Positions 53,061 through 61,568 of a stretch of DNA of 64,000 nucleotides are shown piece after piece. The DNA is from Fuerstiella sp. (lineage in GTDB: Bacteria; Planctomycetota; Planctomycetia; Planctomycetales; Planctomycetaceae): positions 48,517-112,516 of the forward strand of contig JALHMY010000015.1 in assembly GCA_022843805.1 (NCBI GenBank). Direction: 5' to 3'. The position numbers were made by a program, and so were the translations under genes. Positions within the stretch are counted from its first letter, which is position 1, and every line of letters starts with the position of its first letter. The notes beneath the pieces are model-generated. The model ran no database searches and was not told the origin of the DNA. It saw only the letters and a list, made by a program, of their open reading frames with translations.

Positions 53061-54359
53061 GTGGAGTTTTCGATTCAGGATGTCTGGTCAGATCGGCAGC
53101 AGATTGTGTCGGTCCAGTCCCGGCGACTGGCTGAGCTGCTGCAGGCGATCATTCCACGGAATCGGTTCTGGACGACAAAGTTTGCAAAACACGGTGTGGA
53201 CACCGCATCGATCAAAGGGATCGAGGATTTGCAAAGGCTTCCGCTGACGGTGAAACAGGAGCTTGTGGACAGTCAGACTGAGCAGCCTCCTTATGGCGCG
53301 AATCTGTCGTATCCTTCCACGCGTTATCGCCGACTTCACCAGACATCAGGAACCACAGGGCGTCCGATGCGCTGGATGGACACGAAAGAGAGCTGGGAAT
53401 GGTTTATGGAGTGCTGGAGGCAGATTTATCTGCTGGCTGGCCTGCGTCCGGAAGACCGTCTGTTTTTCCCTTTTTCCTTTGGGCCGTTCATTGGATTCTG
53501 GGCTGCATTTGAAGGAGCCTGCCGGACCGATAACTTCTGTATCGCCGGCGGTGGAATGTCGACCGGAATTCGACTTCAGGCGATGATTGAAAACGAAGCA
53601 ACCGTCGTCTGTTGTACTCCCACCTATGCGATGCGAATGACGGAAGTTGCGGAGGAAATGGGCATTGATCTCGCGGAAACGTCTGTGCGAATGCTGATTG
53701 TTGCCGGAGAACCGGGAGGAGCGATTCCTGCCACTCGTGAACGAATCGAAAAGGCATGGGAAGCACGTGTGATTGACCACTGGGGAATGACAGAAACAGG
53801 TTCGCTTGGTATTGAAAGTGAAGACCGTCCCGGCGGACTTTATCTGCTGGAAACCGAATGTATTGCCGAAATCCTTGATCCGGATTCTCTGCAGCCCGTT
53901 TCTCCGGGAGAGACCGGAGAACTTGTGATTACAAATCTGGGACGAACGGGAAGCCCCATGATTCGCTATCGAACGCGAGATCTGGTGCGTGCATCAGCCA
54001 CTGCGGATCCGACAGGTCGGCAGCTGATCTGGCTGGATGGCGGAATTCTGGGGCGTTCCGACGATATGGTGATTGTGCGGGGAAACAATGTGTTTCCTTC
54101 CAGCATTGAAGCAGTCATTCGCGAAATCCATGAAGTTGCAGAATTTCGGGTGGATGTCAAAACTGTTCGCGCCATGCAGGAGCTGTCCGTTACGATTGAA
54201 CCGGTGGCATCTGCTGCTGATTCTGCTGAAGATCTGGTAACCAGAGTGCAGTCGCTGTTGCAGCAGCGACTGGGATTCAGCTGTGAAGTTCATTCGGTTC
54301 CTCCGGGCCAGCTGCCTCGATTTGAACTGAAATCCAGACGATTGTTTCGTGAAGAGTGA
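53061..54359 (+). CDS. Phenylacetate-CoA ligase-like adenylate-forming enzyme
   Basis: 432 residues from GTG 53061, which has GGGGAG 8 bases upstream; a TTG at 52944 would add 39 residues. Motifs of the AMP-binding family, PaaK group: LHQTSGTTGRPMRW (P-loop), the VCCTPTYAMRM helix, WGMTETGSLGIE, TGELVITNLGRTGSPMIRY and LGRSDDMVIVRGNNVFPS, with the C-terminal FELKSRR lysine area. It activates an aromatic or other carboxylate through an acyl-adenylate and joins it to CoA. There is no companion degradation gene. The rhomboid gene starts 5 bases after the stop. Confidence 0.88.
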   Translation: MEFSIQDVWSDRQQIVSVQSRRLAELLQAIIPRNRFWTTKFAKHGVDTASIKGIEDLQRLPLTVKQELVDSQTEQPPYGANLSYPSTRYRRLHQTSGTTGRPMRWMDTKESWEWFMECWRQIYLLAGLRPEDRLFFPFSFGPFIGFWAAFEGACRTDNFCIAGGGMSTGIRLQAMIENEATVVCCTPTYAMRMTEVAEEMGIDLAETSVRMLIVAGEPGGAIPATRERIEKAWEARVIDHWGMTETGSLGIESEDRPGGLYLLETECIAEILDPDSLQPVSPGETGELVITNLGRTGSPMIRYRTRDLVRASATADPTGRQLIWLDGGILGRSDDMVIVRGNNVFPSSIEAVIREIHEVAEFRVDVKTVRAMQELSVTIEPVASAADSAEDLVTRVQSLLQQRLGFSCEVHSVPPGQLPRFELKSRRLFREE

Positions 54360-54364
54360 ACGTC

Positions 54365-54943
54365 ATGAAAAGTGCTATGGAAAAGGATCTGAATGGAATC
54401 CTGGCCTTCGTTGGGGTCATCTGGATTGTGTTTCTGGTGGACATTGTGCTGCCGATAGATCTGAATTCCTATGGTATTGTGCCTCGAACAATTTCCGGCC
54501 TGCCCGGAATTCTGGTGATGCCGTTTCTTCACGGCAGTCTGGGACATCTGCTCGGCAATACGATCCCGCTGACAGTGTTGCTTCTGCTTCTGTCAAATTC
54601 CCGCGCGAATTCTGTTCGGACGGTCATCAGTCTGGTTGTTCTGTCCGGACTTCTGCTCTGGTGTTTTGGTCGCACGGCTGTGCATGTGGGAGCCAGCGGG
54701 CTGATCTACGCCATGATCGCCTTTTTGATCGTCTCAGGCCTTCTGGAACGTCGGCCCGTACCTTTAACGATTTCACTGCTTGTTGGTTTCCTCTATGGTG
54801 GCACGCTGTTTTGGGGTATCCTTCCACTCAGCACGGAACATGTTTCCTGGGACGGTCATCTGCTCGGCGCGATCGCTGGCGGTCTGCTCGCCTGGGGTAC
54901 GCTCCGACGTCCGAAGAAGAAAGCGGCTGCCTCCATCGTGTGA
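54365..54943 (+). CDS. Rhomboid-family intramembrane serine protease
   Basis: About 192 residues from ATG 54365 (GAAGAG 9 bases upstream); a GTG at 54356 overlaps the ligase stop. Six hydrophobic segments, the HGSLGHLLGN loop, the serine motif GASGLIYAMIAF and the histidine in SWDGHLLGAIAGG form the rhomboid catalytic dyad. It cleaves substrates within the membrane; substrates unknown. It is probably co-transcribed with the ligase and the following kinase fusion. Confidence 0.87.
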   Translation: MKSAMEKDLNGILAFVGVIWIVFLVDIVLPIDLNSYGIVPRTISGLPGILVMPFLHGSLGHLLGNTIPLTVLLLLLSNSRANSVRTVISLVVLSGLLLWCFGRTAVHVGASGLIYAMIAFLIVSGLLERRPVPLTISLLVGFLYGGTLFWGILPLSTEHVSWDGHLLGAIAGGLLAWGTLRRPKKKAAASIV

Positions 54944-54985
54944 AGCCCGGCCTGAACTCATTTGCGAAGATCCGGAGCGAATTCT

Positions 54986-56560
54986 ATGTCCGGTAAAAAC
55001 GATGACTGGGTAACCCGACTTCTGCAGCCATCCGCGTTTGCTCATCCCGTGCAGAATATTCGCCTGGTCGAGACTCACATCTCCTGGCTGATCCTGACCG
55101 GTGACTTTGCCTACAAAATCAAGAAACCGGTGGATCATGGATTTGCGAACTTCTCAACTTTGCAGCGTCGAAAGCTCTTTTGCGAAGAAGAGCTGCGACT
55201 GAACCGCCGACTTGCTCCTGATTTGTACCTGCGAGTTGCGGAGATCACCGGCTCCCACTCCAGTCCAAAAGTCGACGGTGATGGTCCCGTGATCGATTAT
55301 GCGGTTGTGATGCAGCAGTTTGATAATGACCAACTGTTAAGTTGTCTGGCCGGACGAGCAGAGCTGAAACCCGAACATGTTGACCAGCTGGCCGATCTGG
55401 CAGGGCTCTTTCATTTGCATGCCGACTCTGCCACCGGAGATTCTTCGCACGCGTCCATTCAGAAGGTAATCGAACCTGCCCGGGAAAATTTCAGCCAGCT
55501 GAAGGACTTGCTGGGTTCCCGGTGTCCGACCGTTGTGGACGAGCTTGAGCGATGGACGATCGGCGAGTTCCAGCGGCTGGAAGCCGTGTTTCAGGAGCGA
55601 GCTGCGCGCGGGATGATTCGTGAATGTCATGGAGACATGCACCTGGCCAACATGTTTGTGGACATCTCAGGTCAGGTGACTGTTTTCGACGGAATTGATT
55701 TCAATGAGGATTTGAGGTGGATTGACATCATCAGTGAAACTGCCTTCACAATGATGGATCTGGAGGATCGCGGGTATCGGTGTCTGGCATGGCGATATCT
55801 GAATCGCTGGCTGGAAATTACAGGGGATTACGAGGGACTTCAGGTTCTGCGATTCTACCTGGTCTATCGAGCGGTTGTGCGGGCGAAAGTCGATCTGATT
55901 CGATCTCATCAGCCGGGTGTGGCACCTGATTTGCAGTCCAGTCTGGATACCGAATCAGTCGGTTATCTGAAACTGGCACAGAGCTATATTCAGCCAGGCC
56001 GGTCGCTGCTGGCGATTACCTGCGGCCTGAGCGGGAGTGGAAAGACCACCGGAACGCAGTCGGCCATTGAAGAGCTGGCTCTGGTGCGAGTCCGTTCGGA
56101 TGTGGAGCGGAAGCGTCTCGCGGGTCTGGGCGTGAATGACCGCAGCAAGTCTGCTGCTGATGAAGGAATTTACAGGGCAGAGTTTACAAAAGCTGTGTAT
56201 CAGCGATTGCTGGAACTCGCCGCGAAGGTAATTCAGTCGGGGATTTCTGTTGTTGTCGATGCCACATTTTCTGAACGGGCAGAGCGTCGCCGATTTGCGG
56301 ATTTGTCTCATCACCTTCACGTGCCACTGTTCATTCTTCATTTCGATGTGGCACCGGACGTGCTGAAGGAACGGGTGCGTTCGAGACTGCAGGAGGGTCG
56401 GGATGCCTCTGAGGCGACAGAGGAGATTGTCGCTCTGCAGCAGGATCGTTTTGAGCGGCTGACGTCAGAGGAACTGACCTGTGTTGTTGACGCGACAACG
56501 GCCGATCTGGTCAATGCACTTCGAAACTGGCAAAACATCGCCCTTGAGGTCATTAACTGA
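54986..56560 (+). CDS. APH-like kinase fused to P-loop ATPase
   Basis: 524 residues from ATG 54986 (GGAG 9 bases upstream). The N-terminal half (to about 345) is an aminoglycoside-phosphotransferase-like fold: FAYKIKKPV (ATP lysine), ECHGDMHLANMF (catalytic HxD..N) and VFDGIDFNED. The C-terminal half (about 350-510) has a P-loop AITCGLSGSGKTTG and the VRSDVERKRLAGL and VVDATFSERAERR segments of zeta-toxin/AAA_33-like kinases. This two-domain fusion is a known bacterial family of unproven substrate. The small-molecule phosphorylation role is inferred. Confidence 0.88.
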   Translation: MSGKNDDWVTRLLQPSAFAHPVQNIRLVETHISWLILTGDFAYKIKKPVDHGFANFSTLQRRKLFCEEELRLNRRLAPDLYLRVAEITGSHSSPKVDGDGPVIDYAVVMQQFDNDQLLSCLAGRAELKPEHVDQLADLAGLFHLHADSATGDSSHASIQKVIEPARENFSQLKDLLGSRCPTVVDELERWTIGEFQRLEAVFQERAARGMIRECHGDMHLANMFVDISGQVTVFDGIDFNEDLRWIDIISETAFTMMDLEDRGYRCLAWRYLNRWLEITGDYEGLQVLRFYLVYRAVVRAKVDLIRSHQPGVAPDLQSSLDTESVGYLKLAQSYIQPGRSLLAITCGLSGSGKTTGTQSAIEELALVRVRSDVERKRLAGLGVNDRSKSAADEGIYRAEFTKAVYQRLLELAAKVIQSGISVVVDATFSERAERRRFADLSHHLHVPLFILHFDVAPDVLKERVRSRLQEGRDASEATEEIVALQQDRFERLTSEELTCVVDATTADLVNALRNWQNIALEVIN

Positions 56561-56631
56561 GGGGGAAGCAGAAGAGACCGTCAATCCTTCTGTTTCCCGT
56601 ATCAGCCAGCTTTCAACACGACTGCTGACGA

Positions 56632-56778
56632 TTACTGACGACGACGGCGGGCAACCAGGGCAGTGACTGTTCCAGGGCCAAATAGCTCCAGTGAGGATGG
56701 CTCTGGCACTTCATTGATATCAATATCGCCGTTACGGACGCTAAAAATGTAACGGCCTGCAACGTCGCTGTTCAGCAT
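56632..56778 (-). pseudogene. Fragment of a PEP-CTERM protein (C-terminus)
   Basis: On the minus strand a frame reads a C-terminal tail VPEPSSLELFGPGTVTALVA followed by RRRRQ and stop, the PEP-CTERM sorting signal (VPEP, hydrophobic stretch, Arg cluster) recognised by exosortase. Only 48 residues are available from the nearest ATG; an in-frame TGA lies at 56803-56805 and no signal peptide or domain remains. It sits 40 bases beyond the stop of the WCGPCK lipoprotein gene. I read it as the tail of a decayed or truncated PEP-CTERM gene; no exosortase gene is in the window. Confidence 0.75.
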
Positions 56779-56819
56779 TCCGGCATTGAGTGTTTTTGGG
56801 CTTCAGGATTGAGCGACAC

Positions 56820-58094
56820 TTATTCTGCCGTCGAAGCAGAATTGTTCTTCAGGAAATTCGTCATACTGACAACATTCTGGTAACCCACATATCGAGCGAC
56901 CTCCATCCCATCGGCGGAGATCATCAGCCCGGTCGGATAAGCCGAGACAGAGTAGCGTTCCACGAGGTCTTTGCGTTCGTCTCCGTCCACCTTAACACAG
57001 ATCACTCCAGTCGCTGCGTCTGTGACATCTTTAGCCGAGAAGACATACTCGGTCATCAATTTACAGGGGCCACACCAGGTTGTCTCAAACTTGATGAAAC
57101 AGGCCGACCTTTTTTCAATCGCTTCCAGAATCGCCTGATCCACGTCATTGCGGAACTCCAGAGGTTTTTCCGCCCGGACGGCTTTTTTGTCCGCACCGTA
57201 AGGATCGCGGGCCAGCAGATCTTCGTCCCGTGTCATGCCTGGGTCAAACGGGCTGATTCTTCCGGAGTTCCCCATGACTCCATCAAGTTCGAGGCGAAAG
57301 GCGGAGTCTCCGAGCCAGAGAAAATCTCCCACTTTACGCATGCTGGTACTGCGAGAGGTACTATTCTTTTCAACAAGTTCCCACCAGTCACCCTCACCAA
57401 ACACGGCGTCGTTGTTGGAGTCACTCAGAATGATTGAAACCGTTTGATCACCGATCGAAATATCGCTGAATTTGAATCCACGCCGGGACATTCGCAACAC
57501 TTCAGGTCGATCAGCCGCCTTTTCCACAGTCAGCCAGAAATCAACCGGATAATTTTCTGTGACTGTTGTCTCCGTCGTGTATTTAGCCGGAAGGATTGCT
57601 GAGAAGCTCGACCAGATTTTGCCTCGTACGACTTTGGGTTCGACCACGATCGCTTCTTCATTAAATTGTCCGTTGCCATCCGTATCGATATGAATTTTCG
57701 TGTACGGTTCGCCGGCAGCTGACCGAGCCACCATGATCCGTATGGGTTTCTGCTGCTCGACGGGCCAGCCGAGCGATACGGCTGTTTCAAGCCCGTCGAT
57801 GACATTGTCTTCAGGAACATTGAGGAGGGTTAGTGAGAGCGGTCGGCCTGGTGGCGAGTAACGGGGAGCCAGTGGAGAACCGCTTTCTCCTGCAACGAAT
57901 GACACAACAATCGGCTGAGCGGGGTGGTCAGCCGATTCTTTTAGTTCGGTGTCAGGAACTGGCTGATCCGGGCTTTCCTGTAACGGTAAAGCTGCGGGAA
58001 CGGTATCCGTTACAGGTGCAGCTGGCGATTCCACGACTGCTTCCTGGCATCCGGCAAGCAGGCCGAGGAATCCGATTGAGGCTGACTTCCACAT
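56820..58094 (-). CDS. Lipoprotein with active-type thioredoxin domain
   Basis: 424 residues. A lipoprotein signal (IGFLGLLAGC), a Ser/Pro-rich linker, a beta-rich region of about 200 residues and a C-terminal thioredoxin-like domain (about 310-420) with ETTWCGPCKLM, the intact CXXC, the cis-Pro segment VSAYPTGLMI and a YVGYQ strand. The redox site should be extracytoplasmic and may reduce or form disulfides in envelope proteins. It pairs in style with the CXXC-less lipoprotein at 79-1461. The PEP-CTERM remnant follows it directly. Confidence 0.88.
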   Translation of the reverse strand: MWKSASIGFLGLLAGCQEAVVESPAAPVTDTVPAALPLQESPDQPVPDTELKESADHPAQPIVVSFVAGESGSPLAPRYSPPGRPLSLTLLNVPEDNVIDGLETAVSLGWPVEQQKPIRIMVARSAAGEPYTKIHIDTDGNGQFNEEAIVVEPKVVRGKIWSSFSAILPAKYTTETTVTENYPVDFWLTVEKAADRPEVLRMSRRGFKFSDISIGDQTVSIILSDSNNDAVFGEGDWWELVEKNSTSRSTSMRKVGDFLWLGDSAFRLELDGVMGNSGRISPFDPGMTRDEDLLARDPYGADKKAVRAEKPLEFRNDVDQAILEAIEKRSACFIKFETTWCGPCKLMTEYVFSAKDVTDAATGVICVKVDGDERKDLVERYSVSAYPTGLMISADGMEVARYVGYQNVVSMTNFLKNNSASTAE

Positions 58095-58169
58095 CGCATC
58101 GTTCCCGAAAAAATGAAGGTGATGTGAGCGTTGAAGGCGATTGATTCTGACTGTGATTCGTGACGATGC

Positions 58170-59852
58170 TCAGGCCTGTTTCGGACCTGCAGCGCGTGCT
58201 CTTATTGTGGCTCCGCCTGACAGATTTGCTACCTTCCGGAATCCCTTTTGCATCAGAATGCGCTGAGCCACATGCCCGCGAATTCCGACGCCGCAGCTGA
58301 CCACAGTGGATCTTGTCGGATCGAGTTCAGTCAGTCGGCTTCGGAGTTCGTCGACCGGAATATTGATTGCGTCGCTGCAACCTGCCAGAGGATTCTTTGA
58401 GACTTCTGCGGCTGTCCGTACATCCACAACCTGCATGCTGGTCAGATCGGAATCGGGATCAAGCAATTCGCCAAAACCATCGATCTGATTGCAGGCGGTG
58501 AACGCCGCCTGATGGACCGGGTCTTTTGCAGAACCATATGGAGGAGCGTATGCAAGGTCCAGGCCACAAAGCTGACGCACGGTTGCTCCAAAGGCCATTG
58601 CTGTGGCGATGACATCGATTCTTTTGTCGACCCCGTCCCGGCCGATCGCCTGAGCACCGAGTACTTTGCCGGTGTCGGTTGCATACAGCAGCTTCAGTGT
58701 GATTGGTGAAGCTCCCGGGAAATAACCGGCATGCTGACCGGCGACAATAGTGACGCTGCGAGCATTGAGACCGCAGCGTTTCGCGGCCTTTTGTGAAAGT
58801 CCGGTCATGGCGGCCGTCAGTTCGAAAACCCGAACGATCGCCGTTCCCATAACGGGTGATGTCGAGTCACACTGACCGGTTGCTGCATGCTGTCCCGCCA
58901 GACGACCCGCGCGATTCGCAGGGCCAGCCAGAGGTATTCGCATGGATTCTCCCGTCGGGCCATAGACATATTCGCAGGCATCACCCGCCGCATAAATATC
59001 GGGGTCTGATGTCTGGAGGTACTGATTGGTTGTAATGCCGCCTGTCTTTCCAAGTTGCAGGCCAGCATCCACTGCCAGACGTGTGTTGGGACGGACGCCG
59101 AGTCCCAGAATCACGATACTTCCTGTCAGGATCTTTCCACTCGTCAGCTCAACACCTGTTGCGGCGTTGTCAGTGCTGGTCACGATGCGACGAATCCCGT
59201 CACCCAGTTCCACCTGAATTCCGCGATTTCGCAAATCTTCCTGAATCGGAACTACCATTTCCGGGTCCATGGGTGGCAGGACCTGCGGCAGCAATTCCGC
59301 CAGTGAAACCTGAAATCCTCGACGCACCAGCTGTTCGACCATTTCCAGACCAATAAACCCGGCCCCAATGACGACCGCTTTTTTGTCTGTGGATGATGTC
59401 ACTGCGGCGCAGATTCTGTCCATGTCAGCGATGTTGCGAAGCGTGAATACGCCCTTTGCTGTTTCTGTACCATCCATTGATGGGACAAATGGAGCGGCTC
59501 CAGGTGAAAGGATGAGTTTGTCATATGGCTGTTCATACGTACTGCCATCGGCGATACACTGAACTGTTACGGTCTTCTGACCCCGATTGATTTTCACCGC
59601 TTCGTGGCGAGTGCGAACATCCAGTCGAAATCGTTTCTGCAGCAGTTCCCGTGTGGCCACCAGCAGCTTTGCCCGGTCGGCGATTTCTCCGCCAATGTGG
59701 TAGGGCAGGCCACAGTTTGCAAAGGAGACATGTTCGTCTTTTTCCAGCAGAATAATCTCAGCGTGCTCGTTACATCGCCGAGCCCGGGTTGCTGCTGATG
59801 CGCCTCCGGCCACTCCACCAATGATGACAATTCGAACTGTTTTTTCTGACAT
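58170..59852 (-). CDS. CoA-disulfide-reductase-type flavoenzyme fused to rhodanese
   Basis: 560 residues, no signal peptide. FAD-binding IVIIGGVAGGASAATRARR, active-site Cys in SFANCGLPYHIGG (Cys about 43), NAD(P)H-binding VIGAGFIGLEMVEQL and the conserved VLGLGVRPNT are those of the CoA-disulfide reductase/NADH-dependent polysulfide-reductase group. Residues 470-555 form a rhodanese domain with catalytic Cys in VVSCGVGIRGH. Such CoADR-RHD fusions are associated with polysulfide or persulfide handling. It is divergent from the FMN-binding protein gene; a shared sulfur redox role is possible but not shown. Confidence 0.93.
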   Translation of the reverse strand: MSEKTVRIVIIGGVAGGASAATRARRCNEHAEIILLEKDEHVSFANCGLPYHIGGEIADRAKLLVATRELLQKRFRLDVRTRHEAVKINRGQKTVTVQCIADGSTYEQPYDKLILSPGAAPFVPSMDGTETAKGVFTLRNIADMDRICAAVTSSTDKKAVVIGAGFIGLEMVEQLVRRGFQVSLAELLPQVLPPMDPEMVVPIQEDLRNRGIQVELGDGIRRIVTSTDNAATGVELTSGKILTGSIVILGLGVRPNTRLAVDAGLQLGKTGGITTNQYLQTSDPDIYAAGDACEYVYGPTGESMRIPLAGPANRAGRLAGQHAATGQCDSTSPVMGTAIVRVFELTAAMTGLSQKAAKRCGLNARSVTIVAGQHAGYFPGASPITLKLLYATDTGKVLGAQAIGRDGVDKRIDVIATAMAFGATVRQLCGLDLAYAPPYGSAKDPVHQAAFTACNQIDGFGELLDPDSDLTSMQVVDVRTAAEVSKNPLAGCSDAINIPVDELRSRLTELDPTRSTVVSCGVGIRGHVAQRILMQKGFRKVANLSGGATIRARAAGPKQA

Positions 59853-60072
59853 ATCCTGCTGTCTTTTTTATGTGAACGTCTTCTGATCGCAGATATTTTC
59901 CCTGTCAAATACTGCTGCATCGCCAATGCTGCCAATTCTGCGGTTTCGAATGTATTGTGTCCATGCATTTTGATGTTGCGAATATGCAGACGCCTCGCAT
60001 TTCCGGTTAACGGGACTCATTGCGCCGCGGGTGCCGTTGGACATATATGACTTCAGGCAGGAGGATCGCGAA

Positions 60073-61446
60073 ATGACGCTCCGTAACTTTACTGGTTTTA
60101 TCACGCTGGTCGTCTTTTTCATCACGGTCATGCTCACGCGGACAGAGTGGAATATTCAGGCCACAGCGGCTGGAATTCAGGAGGTCGAAGCGGATGCTCT
60201 GGTGTTGTCGAATGGCAGTGTGCTGAAGGGCAAAGTGCGGTCTGTTGAGGGTTTGTCGGTGGAGATTGAGATCACCAGCAATGGACGGACTCTGAAAAGG
60301 ACTTATCCAAAGGACCGGGTTCGCAGTCTCTCCATTGCCGGGCGTCCGATTGATTTGAAGACGGGCCGCCCCATTTCTGCCGATTCCGGTGACAAGAATG
60401 CGATGGACGGGGACGGGGATGAGGATCGCAAAGCTGATCGCAGTGAGAGGGATGTACTTGCAGAGATCGAAGAGCTTGGGAGCACGCCTCCGTCATGGTT
60501 CGAGTCAACTCCTCTGGACTATCCGAAGACACTCGATCTGGCATGGCCTGAGAAGCCCGGAACACCGTGGGACAGCTCAAAGAATGTTGGTCAGTACATC
60601 TGGGATCGCATCAATCCCAACGAATCGCGATGGCGGAGTGGTGTTCGGCTGATCGATCATGTTCGATCCACCAGCAACAATCCTGAAGTGCAGAAAAGAG
60701 CCATGAGAATGCTTGGAGACATGTATCACAATCTGCACCAGGATTATTCGCGAGCTGCGTATTGGTATCATCAGTCCGGTTTGAAATCGCAGCCTTCTTT
60801 GCATCCGCAGGCTGCCGTGCATCTTGCGGACTGCTACTGGCATCTGGGCAGCAAATCGCTCGCGATGAATTTGCTGAAAACCATGACTTCCAAACCCTAC
60901 ACAGCCATTAAGCTGCTTGGGGATATGGGCGAAACGGCAACAGCTCTTGAGCTGGCGGAACAGTTTAGTCGCAGCGGGCATGCAGCGACCGCTTTCCTTT
61001 ATGCTGGAGATGTCTGTCGGGTTGCTGGCCGAACCGACGAGGCGGAAGTCTGGTATCAAAAGGCCGTGGAAGCCATTCCCGAAGCCGAAGCAGAAAAGCC
61101 TCATCGCAAACGCGATCGCGCGAGAGCCCAGGCCAGCATTGAAGCGGTCCGCTTTTATCATCTCGATCCGAAAAAGGTAAAGGACGGTATCTACCGGGCA
61201 GGAAGCATTGGTTACGAAGCCGAGGTTGTCACAGAGGTGAATGTTGTTAACGGAATGATCGTCAGTGTGCAGGTGGTTGAGCATCGGGAGAAGCAATACT
61301 ACAGTTCAATCGCAGACACACCTCGCAAGATCCTTCGGAGGCAGTCGGTTGCCGGAATTGACGCCACGAGCGGTGCAACGATTACTTCCGAAGCCATCAT
61401 CAACGCGACGGCAAAAGCGCTGTCTCAGGGAAGAACGGATTTGTAG
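60073..61446 (+). CDS. Secreted FMN-binding protein with helical repeats (NosR-like module part 1)
   Basis: 457 residues from ATG 60073 with a strong AGGAGG 8 bases upstream. The N-terminus is a signal anchor (FITLVVFFITVMLT), then an SH3-like strand region (ALVLSNGSVLKGKV), an acidic linker, TPR-like helical repeats (about 210-370) and an FMN_bind domain (about 380-457). The flavinylation motif DATSGAT (430-436) predicts covalent FMN on Thr436 by an ApbE-type transferase; no apbE gene is in the window. FMN_bind domains in NosR and RnfG work as extracytoplasmic electron carriers. The next gene, 122 bases downstream, encodes the matching membrane ferredoxin. Confidence 0.88.
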   Translation: MTLRNFTGFITLVVFFITVMLTRTEWNIQATAAGIQEVEADALVLSNGSVLKGKVRSVEGLSVEIEITSNGRTLKRTYPKDRVRSLSIAGRPIDLKTGRPISADSGDKNAMDGDGDEDRKADRSERDVLAEIEELGSTPPSWFESTPLDYPKTLDLAWPEKPGTPWDSSKNVGQYIWDRINPNESRWRSGVRLIDHVRSTSNNPEVQKRAMRMLGDMYHNLHQDYSRAAYWYHQSGLKSQPSLHPQAAVHLADCYWHLGSKSLAMNLLKTMTSKPYTAIKLLGDMGETATALELAEQFSRSGHAATAFLYAGDVCRVAGRTDEAEVWYQKAVEAIPEAEAEKPHRKRDRARAQASIEAVRFYHLDPKKVKDGIYRAGSIGYEAEVVTEVNVVNGMIVSVQVVEHREKQYYSSIADTPRKILRRQSVAGIDATSGATITSEAIINATAKALSQGRTDL

Positions 61447-61568
61447 TCTGTAGTATCTGATTGCAGGGTAGTTTCACATCGCTTTCTGCAAACGTTTTTC
61501 TGACGCGGTCGCTTAGTGGCTGCGTTTATCTGATCATCGAGACGAGATTAACCCGCAGGTGAAACGTC

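Noticed and set aside
54349..54996. Plus-strand frame of 215 residues over the rhomboid gene
   Set aside because: It is an alternative frame of the rhomboid coding sequence with no ribosome-binding site and no domain pattern; the rhomboid frame has six helices and the GASG/H dyad.
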